This document shows, in pieces, positions 36,637-45,890 of a stretch of DNA of 64,000 nucleotides. A model generated the notes under the pieces. It made no database searches, was not told the origin of the DNA, and worked only from the letters and a program-made list of their open reading frames with translations. The position numbers were made by a program, and so were the translations under genes. The stretch covers positions 2,970,524 through 3,034,523 of the forward strand of contig NZ_CM001484.1 in the NCBI RefSeq assembly GCF_000243395.2. Direction: 5' to 3'. Within the stretch, counting starts at the first letter, position 1. Each line of letters opens with the position of its first letter. This DNA comes from Saccharomonospora glauca K62. Its GTDB lineage: Bacteria; Actinomycetota; Actinomycetes; Mycobacteriales; Pseudonocardiaceae.

Positions 36637-38796
36637 TCACTGCACTCCGGCGGCGTCCATGCCGCGCAGTTCCTTCTTCAACTCGGCGATCTCGTCGCGG
36701 AGCCGAGCGGCCAGCTCGAACTGCAGGTCCCGAGCCGCCTGCATCATCTGCTCGGTGAGCTGCTGGATGAGATCGGCGAGTTCCGCCCTGGGCATGTCGG
36801 AGACGTCGCGATCGGCCAGCACGCCCGAGCTGCGCACGCGGTCGCCCTGTTCCGGCTTCTTGCCGCGCGAGGCATTGCGGCCGGAGCCGCCCACCTCGAT
36901 CTCCTGCTCGGAGTCCTCGGCCTCGCTGTAGACGCGGTCGAGGATGTCGGCGATCTTCTTCCGCAGCGGCTTCGGGTCGATGCCGTGTTCCTCGTTGTAG
37001 GCGATCTGCTTCGCGCGCCGCCGGTTGGTCTCGTCGATGGCGTACTGCATCGACTCGGTGATCGTGTCGGCGTACATGTGGACCTGTCCCGACACGTTCC
37101 GGGCGGCCCGCCCGATCGTCTGGATCAACGACGTGCTGCTGCGCAGGAACCCTTCCTTGTCGGCGTCGAGGATCGCGACCAGCGACACCTCCGGCAGGTC
37201 GAGCCCCTCACGCAGGAGGTTGATGCCGACGAGCACGTCGAAGTCGCCCGAGCGTAGTTGCCGGAGCAGCTCCACCCGGCGCAGCGTGTCGACCTCCGAG
37301 TGCAGGTACCGGACTCGGATGCCGAGTTCGAGCAGGTAGTCGGTGAGGTCCTCGGCCATCTTCTTGGTCAGGGTGGTGACCAGTACCCGCTCGTCCTTCT
37401 CGGCGCGCACCCGGATCTCGTGCACGAGGTCGTCGATCTGCCCCTCGGTGGGCTTGACGATCACCTCGGGGTCGACCAGGCCGGTGGGCCGGATGACCTG
37501 CTCGACGAACTCCCCGCCGGTCTGTCCCATCTCGTACGGTCCCGGCGTCGCGGACAGGTAGACGGTCTGCCCGATCCGGTCGGAGAACTCCTCCCACGTC
37601 AACGGCCGGTTGTCCAGCGCGCTGGGGAGGCGGAACCCGTGTTCGACCAGCGTCCGCTTCCGCGAAGCGTCGCCTTCGTACATGCCGCCGATCTGGGGCA
37701 CGGTGACGTGCGACTCGTCAATGACCAGGAGGAAGTCCTCGGGGAAGTAGTCGAGCAGCGTGGCGGGGGCGGAGCCGGGCGGTCGGCCGTCGATGTGGCG
37801 CGAGTAGTTCTCGATGCCCGAGCAGAAACCGACCTGCCGCATCATCTCGATGTCGTAGGTGGTGCGCATCCGCAGGCGCTGGGCCTCCAGCAGTTTGCCC
37901 TGCTTCTCCAGCTTCGCGAGCTGTTCCTCCAGCTCGGCCTCGATGCCGCGGATGGCCTTCTCCATCCGCTCCGGTCCCGCGACGTAGTGCGTGGCGGGGA
38001 AGATGCGGACCTCGTCGACCTCCTTGACGATGTCGCCGGTCAGCGGGTGCAGATAGTACAGCTTGTCGATCTCGTCGCCGAAGAACTCCACGCGCACCGC
38101 GAGTTCCTCGTACGCCGGGATGATCTCCACGGTGTCGCCGCGCACGCGGAAGGTGCCGCGCGCGAACGCCAGGTCGTTGCGGGTGTACTGCACATCGACC
38201 AGGGCGCGCAGGAAGGTGTCGCGGTCGACCTCCTCCCCCACGGCGAGGCGGGTGGAGCGGTCGAGGTACGACTGGGGCGTGCCCAGACCGTAGATGCAGG
38301 AGACGCTCGACACCACGATGACGTCGCGGCGGGACAGCAGGTTCATCGTGGCGGAGTGCCGCAGCCGCTCGACGTCGTCGTTGATCGACGAGTCCTTCTC
38401 GATGTAGGTGTCGGTCTGCGGGACGTACGCCTCGGGTTGGTAGTAGTCGTAGTAGCTGACGAAGTACTCCACCGCGTTGTGCGGGAAGAACTCGCGCAGT
38501 TCGTTGGCCAGCTGGGCGGCCAGGGTCTTGTTGGGGGCCATCACGAGCGTGGGCCGCTGCAACCGCTCGATCAGCCACGCCGTGGTGGCCGACTTCCCCG
38601 TGCCGGTGGCACCGAGCAGCACGACGTCCTTCTCACCCGCCCGAAGCCTGCGTTCCAGTTCGTCGATGGCCGCGGGCTGGTCACCTGCGGGTTCGTAGTC
38701 GCTGACCACCTTGAACCGGCCGTCGGCCCTGGGGATCTCGGAGATCGGCCGGAAGTCCGAGTGTGCGAGTACGGGATGTTCGGTCGCGAAAGCCAC
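36637..38796 (-). CDS. uvrB: Excinuclease ABC subunit B
   Basis: Damage-verifying helicase-like subunit, about 719 aa. Walker [12 protein letters not shown], the beta-hairpin [19 protein letters not shown], Walker B region [11 protein letters not shown], and a C-terminal UVR motif that binds UvrC ([20 protein letters not shown]). The GTG at 38796 is preceded by TACCCT and lacks a spaced ribosome site, suggesting a leaderless mRNA. Divergent from DUF402. Confidence 0.96.
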   Translation of the reverse strand: MAFATEHPVLAHSDFRPISEIPRADGRFKVVSDYEPAGDQPAAIDELERRLRAGEKDVVLLGATGTGKSATTAWLIERLQRPTLVMAPNKTLAAQLANELREFFPHNAVEYFVSYYDYYQPEAYVPQTDTYIEKDSSINDDVERLRHSATMNLLSRRDVIVVSSVSCIYGLGTPQSYLDRSTRLAVGEEVDRDTFLRALVDVQYTRNDLAFARGTFRVRGDTVEIIPAYEELAVRVEFFGDEIDKLYYLHPLTGDIVKEVDEVRIFPATHYVAGPERMEKAIRGIEAELEEQLAKLEKQGKLLEAQRLRMRTTYDIEMMRQVGFCSGIENYSRHIDGRPPGSAPATLLDYFPEDFLLVIDESHVTVPQIGGMYEGDASRKRTLVEHGFRLPSALDNRPLTWEEFSDRIGQTVYLSATPGPYEMGQTGGEFVEQVIRPTGLVDPEVIVKPTEGQIDDLVHEIRVRAEKDERVLVTTLTKKMAEDLTDYLLELGIRVRYLHSEVDTLRRVELLRQLRSGDFDVLVGINLLREGLDLPEVSLVAILDADKEGFLRSSTSLIQTIGRAARNVSGQVHMYADTITESMQYAIDETNRRRAKQIAYNEEHGIDPKPLRKKIADILDRVYSEAEDSEQEIEVGGSGRNASRGKKPEQGDRVRSSGVLADRDVSDMPRAELADLIQQLTEQMMQAARDLQFELAARLRDEIAELKKELRGMDAAGVQ

Positions 38797-38891
38797 GTCT
38801 CCAGGGTAGGCGCCCGCACCGACGATTCCGCCTCCGGAACACTCCCCCACGCTCTGGTTCCCGGTGCCCGAATCCACCAGGATGTGCGGGC

Positions 38892-39416
38892 ATGGGCGCA
38901 CATCCGCCGAAGCGCGAGCGCTTCGATCTGTCCGCAGGCGTCAACATCGACCCCAAGGGCGTCAGCAGAGCCGTGGAGGAGTTCCGGCTGGAGGAGTTCG
39001 GACTCTACATGGCCCGGCCCGCTCCCGGCCGACCCCAGTTCCACTACCTCGAATCGTGGCTGTTGCCCGAGCTGGGGCTGCGCGTCACCGACTTCTGGTT
39101 CAACCCCGGACACGAGCTGGATCAGGATTTCTACATCGACGTCGTGTCGGTGGAGGTCCACGACACCGAGTGGGCCACCACGGACCTGTACCTGGACCTG
39201 GCGGTCCGTGCGGGCAAGCGGGTCACGGTGCTGGACACCGACGAGCTGCTGGAGGCGGTGGCGCAGGGGCTGCTCCCCGTGGACACCGCGCGGGAGGCCC
39301 TGGAGCGCACCTACCGCACCGTCGAGGCGCTGACCGCGCACGACTACGACCTGCCTCGGTGGCTGGCGAGCATCGGGATGCCCACGACGTGGCGTCGTCA
39401 CCCGTCGCTCGACTGA
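38892..39416 (+). CDS. DUF402 domain protein
   Basis: About 174 aa. The DUF402 core is [33 protein letters not shown] followed by [29 protein letters not shown]402 proteins include nucleoside-phosphatase-like enzymes; function here is unknown. Same position as the DUF402 gene near uvrB in mycobacteria. Confidence 0.85.
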   Translation: MGAHPPKRERFDLSAGVNIDPKGVSRAVEEFRLEEFGLYMARPAPGRPQFHYLESWLLPELGLRVTDFWFNPGHELDQDFYIDVVSVEVHDTEWATTDLYLDLAVRAGKRVTVLDTDELLEAVAQGLLPVDTAREALERTYRTVEALTAHDYDLPRWLASIGMPTTWRRHPSLD

Positions 39417-39445
39417 TCCCCGCGCGGCTCGTCGAGCTCCGTTCC

Positions 39446-39479
39446 GGCGAGGGCACCGTGCCGATGCGGTGCCCTCGCC
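39446..39479. terminator. Bidirectional terminator between DUF402 and coaE
   Basis: Perfect 13-bp stem (39446-39458 and 39467-39479, GGCGAGGGCACCG) with an 8-nt loop between convergent genes. Confidence 0.8.
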
Positions 39480-39485
39480 ACGAGA

Positions 39486-40685
39486 TCACCGTGCCGGCGT
39501 GTCGGGCGTCCACCCCGTGCGCGTGGCCCACTCCTCGGCCCTGCCGAACGCCGCGTTGACCCACGGCTGCTTGTCCTCGGCGTAGCCGGCCACCGTTCCC
39601 GAGTCGGCGTGCTCGGCCGCGAGCCGCTTCTTCACCTCGGCGTAGGCGGCGAGCTCGTCCGGGTTCGCCCGCATCCAGTCGCGGAACAACAGCGCCCGCC
39701 GCCACGCGGGGGTGCTCTGGACCCGTACGTGCACGTTCGCCGGTCGTGCCGGGTCGGCGCCGAAGTGCAGGTGTTTGGTCCATCGCTTCTCGTCACCGAG
39801 CGGCTCGTCCCACCACTCCCCGTCGTCGCGGACGTACCCGGCGTCGGACAGCGGCTCGGCGATCGCCTCGGCGTCGGCCGACGTGGGCACGACGATCTGG
39901 AAGTCGAGGACGTCCTTGGCGGGCAGGCCGGGAATCGCGGTGGACCCGATGTGGTCCATCCGCAGCGCCACGTGGCCCACCGCCGCGCGCATCCGCGCCA
40001 GGGCGCGTTCGGCCTGGACGGGCCAGGTCTCGTCGGGTGGGGCAAGGACGGGAGAGGCCGGGGGCCGAGGCCGTCGCAGTCGAATGTTCGCCTCGTAGGG
40101 CACCAGTCGTTCGGTCCACAGCCGGTCCACCCGCGCGAGCACGGTGTCCCGGTCGCCGCTGTTGTCCAGCCACACGTCGGCCACCGCGCGGCGGGCCTCG
40201 GTGGTGGCCTGCGCGGCGATTCGGGCGCGTGCGTCGGCTTCCGCCATGCCACGGGACTCGACGAGCCTGCGCACCCGGACGTCCTCGTCGGCGTCCACCA
40301 CAATCACCAGGTGGTATCCCGCGGCGAGGTTGTTCTCCACCAGCAGGGGCACGTCGTGGACGACGATCGCGTCGGCCGGGGCCTCGGCGAAGTACTCCAC
40401 GGTTCGCGCGCCGATCCTGGGGTGCAGGATCGCGTTCAGCCGTTGCCGGGACTCGTCGTCGGCGAAGGCCTTGGCCGCGAGGGCGCCGCGGTTCAACGCC
40501 CCGGTCTCGTCGAGGACGTCCTCCCCGAAGGCCGCCACGACCTCGGCGAGCCCTTCGGTGCCCGGCTCCACGACCTCTCTGGCGATCGCGTCGGCGTCGA
40601 CCACCACCGCGCCGTGCTCGGCGAGCCGTGCGGCCACGGTCGACTTTCCGGCTCCGATCCCACCCGTCAGTCCCACACGCAACAT
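39486..40685 (-). CDS. coaE: Dephospho-CoA kinase fused to GrpB domain
   Basis: About 399 aa. Residues 1-200 are CoaE, the last step of CoA synthesis, with P-loop GGIGAGKST and VVVDADAIAREVV. Residues about 215-390 are a GrpB/UPF0157 domain (RMDHIGSTAIPGLPAKDVLDFQI, HVRVQ), a nucleotidyltransferase-fold module. The same fusion occurs in mycobacteria, where the extra domain helps folding or regulation. Lies downstream of rpsA beyond a terminator. Confidence 0.95.
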   Translation of the reverse strand: MLRVGLTGGIGAGKSTVAARLAEHGAVVVDADAIAREVVEPGTEGLAEVVAAFGEDVLDETGALNRGALAAKAFADDESRQRLNAILHPRIGARTVEYFAEAPADAIVVHDVPLLVENNLAAGYHLVIVVDADEDVRVRRLVESRGMAEADARARIAAQATTEARRAVADVWLDNSGDRDTVLARVDRLWTERLVPYEANIRLRRPRPPASPVLAPPDETWPVQAERALARMRAAVGHVALRMDHIGSTAIPGLPAKDVLDFQIVVPTSADAEAIAEPLSDAGYVRDDGEWWDEPLGDEKRWTKHLHFGADPARPANVHVRVQSTPAWRRALLFRDWMRANPDELAAYAEVKKRLAAEHADSGTVAGYAEDKQPWVNAAFGRAEEWATRTGWTPDTPAR

Positions 40686-40741
40686 GGGCCGTATTCAATC
40701 ACCGGTGTCCAGTCCGGAAGCGAAAAGCCTTGAGAAAGAAT

Positions 40742-40773
40742 GTGGCCCCAGTCCACCACGGGACCGGGGCCAC
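40742..40773 (-). terminator. rpsA terminator
   Basis: On the minus strand GTGGCCCC/GGGGCCAC (40773-40766 and 40749-40742) plus GTCC/GGAC after a mismatch, followed by TTCTTTCT. The T-rich tail makes this a convincing intrinsic terminator 26 bp past the rpsA stop. Confidence 0.8.
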
Positions 40774-40798
40774 GAACTTACGACCGTTCAGGTGCTAC

Positions 40799-42274
40799 TC
40801 ACGCACCGCCGGACAGCTTCTCGCGCAGGGCCGCGAGCTGCTCGTCGCTGGCGAGCGTGCCGCCCGAGCGCTCCTGGTCGGACTGCGAGGAGCCGTAGCT
40901 GGTCTCGCCACCGGCGGCCTCGGCGGCAGCGGCGGCGTTGGCCGCCTGCGCCTCGGCGACCTGGCGCATGTGCTTCTCGTAGCGAGCGTGAGCCTCGGCG
41001 TACTGCCGCTCCCACTCCTCACGCTGCTTCTCGTAGCCTTCCTGCCACTCCTGCGTGTCGGGGTCGAAGCCCTCGGGGTAGATGTAGTTGCCCTGCTCGT
41101 CGTACTCCGCCGCCATGCCGTACTGCGTCGGGTCGAACTCGGCGTCGGGGCTGTAACCCTCGTTGGCCTGCTTCAGCGACAGGGAGATGCGACGGCGCTC
41201 CAGGTCGATGTCGATGACCTTGACCATGACCTCGCCGCCGACCTGCACGACCTGCTCGGGGATCTCGACGTGGCGCTCGGCCAGCTCCGAGATGTGCACC
41301 AGGCCCTCGATGCCCTCCTCGACGCGGACGAACGCGCCGAACGGGACGAGCTTGGTGACCTTGCCCGGCACGATCTGGCCGATGGCGTGGGTGCGGGCGA
41401 ACTGACGCCACGGGTCTTCCTGGGTGGCCTTCAGCGACAGGGACACGCGCTCGCGGTCCATGTCGACGTCCAGCACCTCGACCGTGACCTCCTGGCCGAC
41501 CTCGACGACCTCGCTCGGGTGGTCGATGTGCTTCCAGGACAGCTCCGACACGTGCACCAGACCGTCGACACCGCCGAGGTCGACGAACGCACCGAAGTTG
41601 ACGATGGAGGAGACGACACCCTTGCGGACCTGGCCCTTGGCGAGCGCGTTGAGGAACTCGCTGCGGACCTCGGACTGGGTCTGCTCCAGGTAGGCGCGGC
41701 GGGACAGCACCACATTGTTGCGGTTCTTGTCCAGCTCGATGATCTTGGCTTCGAGCTCGCGGCCCACGTAGGGCTGCAGGTCGCGCACCCGGCGCATCTC
41801 GACGAGCGAGGCGGGCAGGAAGCCGCGCAGACCGATGTCGAGGATCAGGCCGCCCTTGACGACCTCGATGACCGTGCCGCGAACCGGCTCGTCCTTCTCC
41901 TTGAGCTCCTCGATGGTGCCCCAGGCGCGCTCGTACTGGGCGCGCTTCTTGGAGAGGATCAGACGGCCTTCCTTGTCCTCCTTCTGCAGGACAAGAGCCT
42001 CCACCTCATCACCGACGGCGACAACCTCGGCCGGGTCGACATCGTGCTTGATGGAAAGTTCGCGGGACGGGATGACACCCTCGGTCTTGTAACCGATGTC
42101 GAGCAGCACTTCGTCGCGATCGACCTTGACGATGGTGCCTTCCACGATGTCGCCATCGTTGAAGTATTTGATTGTCTTGTCGATAGCAGCGAGGAAGTCT
42201 TCCTCCGTCCCGATGTCGTTCACGGCGACCTGCTTCGCCTGGGCGTTCGGGGCGGTGGTGGTGTCGATGGTCAT
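40799..42274 (-). CDS. rpsA: Ribosomal protein S1
   Basis: mRNA-binding 30S protein, about 491 aa, with four S1 OB-fold repeats (about 36-105, 122-190, 207-277 and 294-363; e.g. VRKGVVSSIVNFGAFVDLGG). The C-terminus is a Gln/Glu/Tyr-rich, probably disordered tail as in other actinobacteria, which lack repeats 5-6 of E. coli S1. Confidence 0.96.
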   Translation of the reverse strand: MTIDTTTAPNAQAKQVAVNDIGTEEDFLAAIDKTIKYFNDGDIVEGTIVKVDRDEVLLDIGYKTEGVIPSRELSIKHDVDPAEVVAVGDEVEALVLQKEDKEGRLILSKKRAQYERAWGTIEELKEKDEPVRGTVIEVVKGGLILDIGLRGFLPASLVEMRRVRDLQPYVGRELEAKIIELDKNRNNVVLSRRAYLEQTQSEVRSEFLNALAKGQVRKGVVSSIVNFGAFVDLGGVDGLVHVSELSWKHIDHPSEVVEVGQEVTVEVLDVDMDRERVSLSLKATQEDPWRQFARTHAIGQIVPGKVTKLVPFGAFVRVEEGIEGLVHISELAERHVEIPEQVVQVGGEVMVKVIDIDLERRRISLSLKQANEGYSPDAEFDPTQYGMAAEYDEQGNYIYPEGFDPDTQEWQEGYEKQREEWERQYAEAHARYEKHMRQVAEAQAANAAAAAEAAGGETSYGSSQSDQERSGGTLASDEQLAALREKLSGGA

Positions 42275-42463
42275 TAGGTGGGTTGCTCCGGTTAGCGGCT
42301 TGGTCTCGTGGATGTGCAGTTTGCGTGCGCGGGGTGGGAACGACGATGACGGTCTCAGCAGTTCGGGCAGAACGGCCGCGACATCACCGAATGGTGCGCG
42401 AACCCGAGATCCAGCATGTGTCAGCTGGGCCGAAGGCAGCGCGAACCCACTGCGCTGATTGTC

Positions 42464-42493
42464 ATCTTACGCGGAGACGTCGCCCCGGCACAA
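42464..42493 (-). promoter_or_regulatory. Probable rpsA promoter
   Basis: Minus strand TTGTGC (42493-42488), 18-bp spacer, TAAGAT (42469-42464). This would give an rpsA leader of about 180 nt, long enough for S1 autoregulation. Confidence 0.5.
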
Positions 42494-42542
42494 TCAGGGG
42501 TCTGCCCCCCGCCACGGGCTACGACACACCGACAATGGCGAG

Positions 42543-43391
42543 GTGGTCGACACGAACTCTCCCGATCGTCACGCCGAGGCCGAGGCGGTGCTCGGCACCA
42601 CCGGCGTCGCCCATCGCGACGTGGACGCCGCCGAGGCCACGGCGGCCAATCTGGCCTGGTGGGACGCCGACGCCGACGCCTATCACGACACCCACGGCGA
42701 CTTCCTCGGCGAGGCCGACTTCGTGTGGTGTCCGGAGGGCCTGCGCGAGGAGGACGCCCGGCTGCTCGGCGACGTCTCGGACGCCGACGTGCTGGAAGTG
42801 GGGTGCGGTTCGGCACCCTGCGCCCGCTGGCTCGTCTCCCGTGGCGCGCGGGTCGTCGGGTTCGACCTGTCGGGCGGCATGCTCCGCCATGCCCTGGACG
42901 GCAATCGGCGTACCGGCCTGCGTCCGGCGCTCGTGCAAGCCGACGCCCAGCACCTGCCGTTCGCCGACGCCGCCTTCGACGTCGCCTGCTCGGCGTTCGG
43001 CGCCATCCCGTTCGTACCGGACGTCGAGGTCGTCTTCCGGGAGCTCTTCCGCGTCCTGCGGCCCGGCGGTCGCTGGGTCTTTTCGACCACGCACCCGCTG
43101 CGCTGGATCTTTCCCGACGACCCCGGACCGAACGGGCTCACCGTCACGCAGCCGTACTTCGACCGCACGCCGTACGTCGAGGTCAACGCCGAGGGCCGGG
43201 CGACGTACGTCGAGTACCACCGCACCCTCGGCGACTACGTCCGCGCGTTGCACGCCTCGGGCTTCCACCTCACCGACCTCGTGGAACCCGAGTGGCCCGA
43301 CGGGCACATACGGGTCTGGGGTCAGTGGAGCCCCCTGCGCGGCAAGCTGTTTCCCGGCACCGCCGTCTTCTGCTGTGTGAAACGGCCGTGA
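42543..43391 (+). CDS. Class I SAM-dependent methyltransferase
   Basis: About 282 aa. Motif I VLEVGCGSAPCARWL, then RVVGFDLSGGML, ADAQHLPFADAAFDVACSAFGA and VLRPGGRWVFST define a UbiE/Methyltransf_11-type small-molecule methyltransferase. The GTG at 42543 has GACAAT a few bases upstream and no ribosome site, so is possibly leaderless. The stop overlaps the next start (GTGA). Substrate unknown. Confidence 0.88.
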   Translation: MVDTNSPDRHAEAEAVLGTTGVAHRDVDAAEATAANLAWWDADADAYHDTHGDFLGEADFVWCPEGLREEDARLLGDVSDADVLEVGCGSAPCARWLVSRGARVVGFDLSGGMLRHALDGNRRTGLRPALVQADAQHLPFADAAFDVACSAFGAIPFVPDVEVVFRELFRVLRPGGRWVFSTTHPLRWIFPDDPGPNGLTVTQPYFDRTPYVEVNAEGRATYVEYHRTLGDYVRALHASGFHLTDLVEPEWPDGHIRVWGQWSPLRGKLFPGTAVFCCVKRP

Positions 43392-44266
43392 GCTTCGCCC
43401 GGCTCGACCCGCTGCTGCCCGACGCCGTCGATCCCGGCGAGGGGGAACGGCTGACCGCCACCGTCGCGGGCGGGGGCGAGGTGTCGGCGGTGCTCTACCG
43501 CGCCCGGCACGACGGCTGGTCGGCCCTGTGGCATCCGCGCCTGGTGTGGGAGCTGGCTCCGGTGTCCCCGGACACCGGAGCGGACGGGATGTCGGCGCTG
43601 CTCACCGCGCTGCGGCGGCGGATGCGCCGGGAGAATCCGGGCCCCGACTCGGCGTGCAGCGTGACCTGGCCCAGTCGTGACCTCGCCGCGGCGGAGGCCC
43701 TGGTCTGGCACGGTTTCGCCCCGCGCGCGGTGCTCGCCGTCCGGAAGGCCACTCGCGAGTCCGGCGAGGTCCCCGGTGGTCGCGTGGGCGTGGAGATCAG
43801 GTCGGTGGCCGACGACGCCCTCGTGGACGACCTGCGCGAGTTGTGGCTCGCCGAGTGGCGCTACGCCGTCTCGGTCGGTGCGGCGGTGCCGAGGGACGAC
43901 GCCCCGGAGCTGCTGGAGGGGGCGCTGCGACGGGCGGTGTCGGTGGGCGAGCCGATGTGGGTCGCCGAGGCCGACGGCGTCGTCGTGGGGCTAGCGTTGT
44001 GCCGTCACCCCGCCCCGCACCCACGGTTGCCGTCGGGGTCCTGGGCACAAGTGCACACCGTGTCGGTGGCGCCCGAGGCCCGTGGTCGGGGCGTCGGACG
44101 CGCGCTGACCGCGGTCGCGCACGAGCGGTTCCGCGCGCGGGGAGCGCACGGCACCTACGTGTTCTACAGTCCCCACAACGCGTTGTCCTCGGTGTTCTGG
44201 CACCGCCGGGGATACCATCCACTCTGGACCACCTGGGAGGCTCGCCCCGCGACCGCGGTGCGCTGA
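43388..44266 (+). CDS. GNAT acetyltransferase, first of a tandem pair
   Basis: About 292 aa. The C-terminal half is a GNAT domain (HTVSVAPEARGRGVGRALTAVAHERF, the Q/RxxGxG/A CoA site; then FYSPHNALSSVFWHRRGY). The N-terminal half resembles a degenerate second GNAT fold. Overlaps the methyltransferase by 4 bp. Shares layout and the FWHR.GY.PLWT ending with the next gene, so the two are paralogues. Confidence 0.85.
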   Translation: MSFARLDPLLPDAVDPGEGERLTATVAGGGEVSAVLYRARHDGWSALWHPRLVWELAPVSPDTGADGMSALLTALRRRMRRENPGPDSACSVTWPSRDLAAAEALVWHGFAPRAVLAVRKATRESGEVPGGRVGVEIRSVADDALVDDLRELWLAEWRYAVSVGAAVPRDDAPELLEGALRRAVSVGEPMWVAEADGVVVGLALCRHPAPHPRLPSGSWAQVHTVSVAPEARGRGVGRALTAVAHERFRARGAHGTYVFYSPHNALSSVFWHRRGYHPLWTTWEARPATAVR

Positions 44267-44285
44267 GCAGGACACACGGTGCGCG

Positions 44286-45164
44286 ATGACCGACCCGAGC
44301 GGCCTGGTGGCCGCGCAGACCCAACGACACGCCTCGCTCGACCCGCTGCTTCCCCCCACCACGGTTCCCGACCGGGGCGACATGCTGGTCGCCACGCTCG
44401 CGCGCGGCACGCAGGTCGCCGGCCTGCTCGACATACGCACCGAGCGGGGGCGCCGGGTGTGGGCGTTGACCCCGCTGCTGGGCGACCACGGCGGCGAGGG
44501 CATGGAGGCCGTGCTACGTGCTCTGCGCGCCCGGCTCGACCGCACTCCCGTGCCCGCCGACTCGGTGTGCACGCTGGCCTGGCCCAGCCTGGATGCCGAT
44601 TGCACTCGCCCGCTGCTGGATCACGGCTTGGTGCCCGTGCTCGCGCTGGGTGTGCGTGTCGGCGCCACGCCCCGGAATCCGTCCGGGGCGGCGTCGGTGG
44701 CGGTCCGGCGGTCGAGCTCCCGTGACGCCGGGGCCGTCGCACGCCTTGTCCGGCGAGCGGAGCCTTCGCAGCGGTGTTCGTCCCTCGTGCCGAAGAGCTT
44801 TCTCGACGGGACCTCGCCGGGCAGCGAGTGGATGGCGGAAAGCGGGTCCCGTACCGGGGAACCGCTCGCGGGCATGATGCGCCTCGGGGAGGCGCATCGG
44901 CGGACGCCGGGCTTCGCGAGCCTGCTCCCGGAAGGCAACTGGGGGTGGATCGTTCGGCTCCTGGTCGATCCACGAAAGCGGGGGCGCGGGGTCGGCGGTG
45001 CGCTCGTCGCCGCCGCGCACGACGTCTTCGCACGTCGGGGGCTGGAGCGCAGCCTCACCTGGTACAGCCCGCTCGACTCCCCGGCCGCGGCGTTCTGGCA
45101 CCGGCAGGGCTACCGGCCGCTGTGGACGGTCTGGCAGTGCGAGCCCGCGTCGGCGCTGCGCTGA
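44286..45164 (+). CDS. GNAT acetyltransferase, second of a tandem pair
   Basis: About 292 aa, same length and architecture as the preceding gene; SLDPLLPPTT and GGEGMEAVLRALRARL match its N-terminal half. CoA site LLVDPRKRGRGVGGALVAAAHDVF, ending FWHRQGYRPLWTVW. The central part is more divergent. The ATG at 44286 follows AGGACACACGG by 19 bp from the previous stop. Confidence 0.85.
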   Translation: MTDPSGLVAAQTQRHASLDPLLPPTTVPDRGDMLVATLARGTQVAGLLDIRTERGRRVWALTPLLGDHGGEGMEAVLRALRARLDRTPVPADSVCTLAWPSLDADCTRPLLDHGLVPVLALGVRVGATPRNPSGAASVAVRRSSSRDAGAVARLVRRAEPSQRCSSLVPKSFLDGTSPGSEWMAESGSRTGEPLAGMMRLGEAHRRTPGFASLLPEGNWGWIVRLLVDPRKRGRGVGGALVAAAHDVFARRGLERSLTWYSPLDSPAAAFWHRQGYRPLWTVWQCEPASALR

Positions 45165-45203
45165 AGGGCGCGGAAGGAAGGGGGCGCCGGGCGCCCTAGC
45201 CCC

Positions 45204-45806
45204 CTAGCCCGTGGCCGAGAACGGGTGCCTGGGCATCGCGCCGACGATGCCGTGCACCCGGGGACGCGGAATCGCGGGGTACGGACGACGGTGGCCGATC
45301 TCGTGTCGCGCCGAGGGCGCGCCCGCGAGCGCCTGCTCCACGGCGGCACGCACTCCCGCGACGATCTCTGCCTGGCCGAGGGGGCGGGTGTCGTCGAACG
45401 CGGACACGTCGCCGAGGAAGACGTACTGGGTGGGCCTGCCGGACGGCTGGATCGGCACCGGAGCGGCCTCGGTCATCGACTGCACTTCCACCGCGGGGGC
45501 CGTGGGCGACAGCAAGGGTTCCACCGCCTCCAGCACCGGCTCCCGGTAGGCCTCGTGCAGCCACGTGACCAGCAGGTCGATGGGCTCGCCGTCCACCGTC
45601 TTCGCCACGCGCCGGGCCAGCTCCTCTGGCTGGTCCCAGTGCGCCTCCACCCACACTGCGCGGCCGGTGGGCGGGATATCACCGTCGGCCGGCACCGGCG
45701 CGTACCGCCGGGAAGGAACCACCACGCGCCAGCCGTGGCCGACCAGATCGCGTACTACGTCACTCAACATGCCCGCACCGGCGAGGATCAATGCTGTCGG
45801 AGCCAT
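45204..45806 (-). CDS. Short-chain dehydrogenase-like Rossmann protein
   Basis: About 200 aa. The N-terminal TALILAGAGMLSDVVRDLVGHGWRVVVPSRR is a nucleotide-binding beta-alpha-beta with GxGxL-type loop. The usual SDR Tyr-x-x-x-Lys is not seen, so it may be a non-catalytic or atypical member. Convergent with the second GNAT gene. Confidence 0.65.
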   Translation of the reverse strand: MAPTALILAGAGMLSDVVRDLVGHGWRVVVPSRRYAPVPADGDIPPTGRAVWVEAHWDQPEELARRVAKTVDGEPIDLLVTWLHEAYREPVLEAVEPLLSPTAPAVEVQSMTEAAPVPIQPSGRPTQYVFLGDVSAFDDTRPLGQAEIVAGVRAAVEQALAGAPSARHEIGHRRPYPAIPRPRVHGIVGAMPRHPFSATG

Positions 45807-45890
45807 ATTTGATATGTACCCGGACGAGCGATTTTTCAACCGGTCGGACGATGTGAGCCCGTTCTCGGCCCCGTGGCTCAGTGGGCTGGT

